Origin: Candidatus Alistipes merdigallinarum
GTDB taxonomy: Bacteria; Bacteroidota; Bacteroidia; Bacteroidales; Rikenellaceae
DNA length: 64,000 nt
Assembly: GCA_019119305.1 (NCBI GenBank)
Contig: DWXH01000012.1
Location: forward strand, 47,330-111,329
Reading direction: 5' to 3'
Below the pieces are notes generated by a model. It saw only the letters and a list, made by a program, of their open reading frames with translations, ran no database searches and had not been told where the DNA came from. This document shows positions 62,506 through 64,000 of this stretch, one piece after another. The position numbers were made by a program, and so were the translations under genes. Position 1 is the first letter of the stretch, and each line of letters starts with the position of its first letter.

Positions 62506-63255
62506 ATGAAACATTTTTTCTTTTATACGCTGGCTATAATTGCCACAATCGGTATGATTTCCCGTGCGGAAGCCAAAGATCCGGCAGATGCGGAGTCGGA
62601 TCACGTGATCGTCACCCTCAAGTCGGGCGAAAAGGTCGATTGTTATGTTCATCGGGGATGGCATGCGGAAAATTCCATGTTCAAGAAGGAGAACTACTCG
62701 TTCAAAGTCACCAAAACGCCCGACGACCAGGAACCGATCGAATATACGGCCGATGATGTCGTCAGTATCGACTACGTCGAAGTGACCGAAAATCACCCGG
62801 ATGGTCTTCGTTGGGAGTCACGTCCGCTCGCCAAGCCCAATTTTGCGAGTCGTTACAATACCATTCAACGGCTATTCTGTGTAGACAAGGTGGGCGAAAA
62901 TGCCACAACCTACTGGTGGAAAGTCTGGATTGCAACGGGACAGAATTTCTCACGGCGGGAACTGGCCACTTATATGGGTGTCCGTTTCCATAATGATCCC
63001 GAAGGAATTGTATATACTTACGAGTTGGTAAATTCGGTACTGATGAAGGACAAGTATCCCGGATTACAGGAGTTTTGCAAAAGCTGGTTCAAAGGCGCGG
63101 AAGGCAAGGTACACAAGAAAGAGGCCGAAGAGAACGACTCATGGATACTCGATATGTATGACGCCTATCTCGATCAGATGGGAGATGAAGCAGCCAATCT
63201 GCCCAAACCGATTGCAGACAAGAAAGCAAACAAAGAAAACGCAGACGAGGAGTAA
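62506..63255 (+). CDS. Secreted protein of unknown function, related to its neighbour
   Basis: The 249-residue protein has a signal peptide ending SRAEAK. After VIVTLKSGEKVDCYVHRGW and an Asp-rich block ending DDVVSIDYVEV, it shows RWESRPLAKPNFASRYN, TTYWWKVW and KYPGLQEFCKSWFKGAEGKV, and an acidic/lysine-rich tail. The first 70 residues share the LK(D/S)G start module with the two genes upstream. A truncated copy of its C-terminal half lies 65 bases downstream. Function unknown; periplasmic or outer-membrane location inferred from the signal peptide. Confidence 0.7.
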   Translation: MKHFFFYTLAIIATIGMISRAEAKDPADAESDHVIVTLKSGEKVDCYVHRGWHAENSMFKKENYSFKVTKTPDDQEPIEYTADDVVSIDYVEVTENHPDGLRWESRPLAKPNFASRYNTIQRLFCVDKVGENATTYWWKVWIATGQNFSRRELATYMGVRFHNDPEGIVYTYELVNSVLMKDKYPGLQEFCKSWFKGAEGKVHKKEAEENDSWILDMYDAYLDQMGDEAANLPKPIADKKANKENADEE

Positions 63256-63319
63256 TCATTCCACGATCCGGATTATGACGGGGTAATCCATATCTATTCT
63301 ATAATACACTCGCCGAACG

Positions 63320-63487
63320 AAAACTCCCTGTGGAAAAACAGAGTCCAGTCCCGGTGTGCAGGAGTTTTGCAAAAAACGGCTCAAAAATCCTGAAAATAAG
63401 GTCCACAAAATGGGAACTAAAAAGGATGCCGCATGGATTCCCTACATAAACTTAGCCCAACAAAGTACCGAACAATCAGCCGAATAG
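63320..63487 (+). pseudogene. 3' fragment of a paralogue of the 62506 gene
   Basis: From about 63347 the frame reads SPGVQEFCKKRLKNPENKVH, then KMGTKKDAAW and so on to TAG at 63485-63487. It matches KYPGLQEFCKSWFKGAEGKV plus following residues of the intact gene. The first part (63320-63346) only aligns in another frame (NSLWKN versus NSVLMKDK), so the remnant is also frameshifted. The 5' part is missing. Confidence 0.65.
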
Positions 63488-63679
63488 TCTCGAATAATTT
63501 ACAAAATAATCTGCCACATAGAAAACAATGGGATTTGCCTCTCTTTTGGTAATGGTGTTTTGTCTAAAAATTCCACAATCAGACATCAATGCGATCACAT
63601 ATGTTTATCTATCGAAACTTTATCCTATAAGAGACTCGTTGTGTGTTGGAACGGGCGCTTGGACCAAATGCCTAACACA
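63488..63679. other. AT-rich stretch with no gene seen
   Basis: About 190 bases lacking coding character, tRNA or hairpin terminator. Confidence 0.4.
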
Positions 63680-63859
63680 CTAATCATTTCCCGTATCTTC
63701 AACAAATAGGGAATTTATTGAACCAGCTATCAAGTCTGGAAAACGAGCTGTATTATATTCTGAAATTTCTATCCAAAATTCAAAATCTCGTTCAGCCGCA
63801 TTCACTTTATAAATGTAATACTTCCATTCTATAATTATTATAGTATCGACAGGAACGAA
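63680..63859 (-). pseudogene. Coding-like relic, 59 codons, - strand
   Basis: On the - strand a frame bounded by stops reads FVPVDTIIIIEWKYYIYKVN then AAERDFEFWIEISEYNTARF and ends VEDTGND before TAG at 63680-63682. Residue makeup is that of a real protein, but no ATG is in frame; a GTG lies inside (VNAAE). Upstream - strand sequence to the window edge continues only in broken frames, so this looks like the 3' end of a decayed gene. Confidence 0.4.
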
Positions 63860-64000
63860 TTATCATATCAATCACACTAAACATAGTGACTCTCAAAAAG
63901 ACAAACACAAAGATTATAAACAATAATCATCCATCTCAAGACATTTATATTTTTCTTTTCACGACATACCATTTTCATTTTTAACAACAATAATTCCCTA
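63860..64000. other. AT-rich window end, no gene seen
   Basis: Short broken frames only; it may be the decayed 5' part of the relic at 63680-63859. Confidence 0.35.

Noticed and set aside
1..64000. CRISPR array, rRNA operon, intact IS or prophage
   Set aside because: No regularly spaced repeats, rRNA signatures, transposase motifs or phage structural genes were seen.

Overview
The window looks like the chromosome of a gut-type Bacteroidota, most probably Bacteroidales. A Rikenellaceae/Alistipes-like genus is my guess from gene content and roughly 50% GC; the genus call is weak. Supporting signs: promoters fit the Bacteroidota pattern (TTTG, 16-19 bases, TAnnTTTG); many lipoproteins and Tat-exported sugar enzymes; BtuG-type propellers under cobalamin riboswitches; the DUF4492-CydA-CydB block; the DUF3822-RsmD pair; a long-form IspG; and a GRP-type sugar permease beside ribokinase. 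No rRNA, CRISPR array, intact insertion sequence or phage was seen.

Layout. 1-4930 (+): end of a HAD hydrolase, an SMP-30-like lipoprotein, then a three-gene operon (sugar isomerase-like TIM barrel, Gfo/Idh/MocA oxidoreductase, DUF1080 lipoprotein) that resembles exported 3-keto-glycoside cleavage. 5049-12528: two convergent cobalamin-riboswitch operons. The + arm is a BtuG-like lipoprotein plus a BtuB-like TonB receptor. The - arm is a PKD/propeller lipoprotein plus a leucine-rich-repeat lipoprotein with an EF-hand-like loop. 12704-15547 (-): a 947-residue GH28-like beta-helix protein. 15746-20578 (-): Hsp20, MutS and a RecD/Dda-like helicase. 20725-23475 (+): DUF3822, RsmD, tRNA-Asp and an EamA permease.

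23669-33568 (-) is a compact secreted-glycan cluster: two paralogous propeller proteins, two AlgJ/AlgX-like SGNH proteins, an AlgI-like MBOAT acyltransferase, a DUF5060/DUF4038 glycosidase and a nucleoside-hydrolase-like protein. Together they suggest O-acetylation, or handling of an O-acetylated glycan, at the envelope. Upstream, 33569-34463 has no ordinary gene but holds a strong candidate for a rod-shaped, 6S-like small RNA with its own promoter and U-run. 34464-38417 (+) is a 1317-residue six-hairpin glycosidase-like protein.

38752-60476 is mostly housekeeping: a CorA-shaped membrane protein without GMN, a GNAT acetyltransferase, a coiled-coil membrane protein, DUF3108, RecG, IspG, a flavin reductase, the ribose permease/ribokinase pair, a metallophosphatase convergent with a GH110-like beta-helix protein, cytochrome bd oxidase, an unusual K+-channel-like protein, a UbiA-family prenyltransferase and LepA. 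60480-64000 is more AT-rich and decayed: a frameshifted secreted-protein gene, tRNA-Gly(CCC), two secreted proteins of unknown function, and three gene relics.
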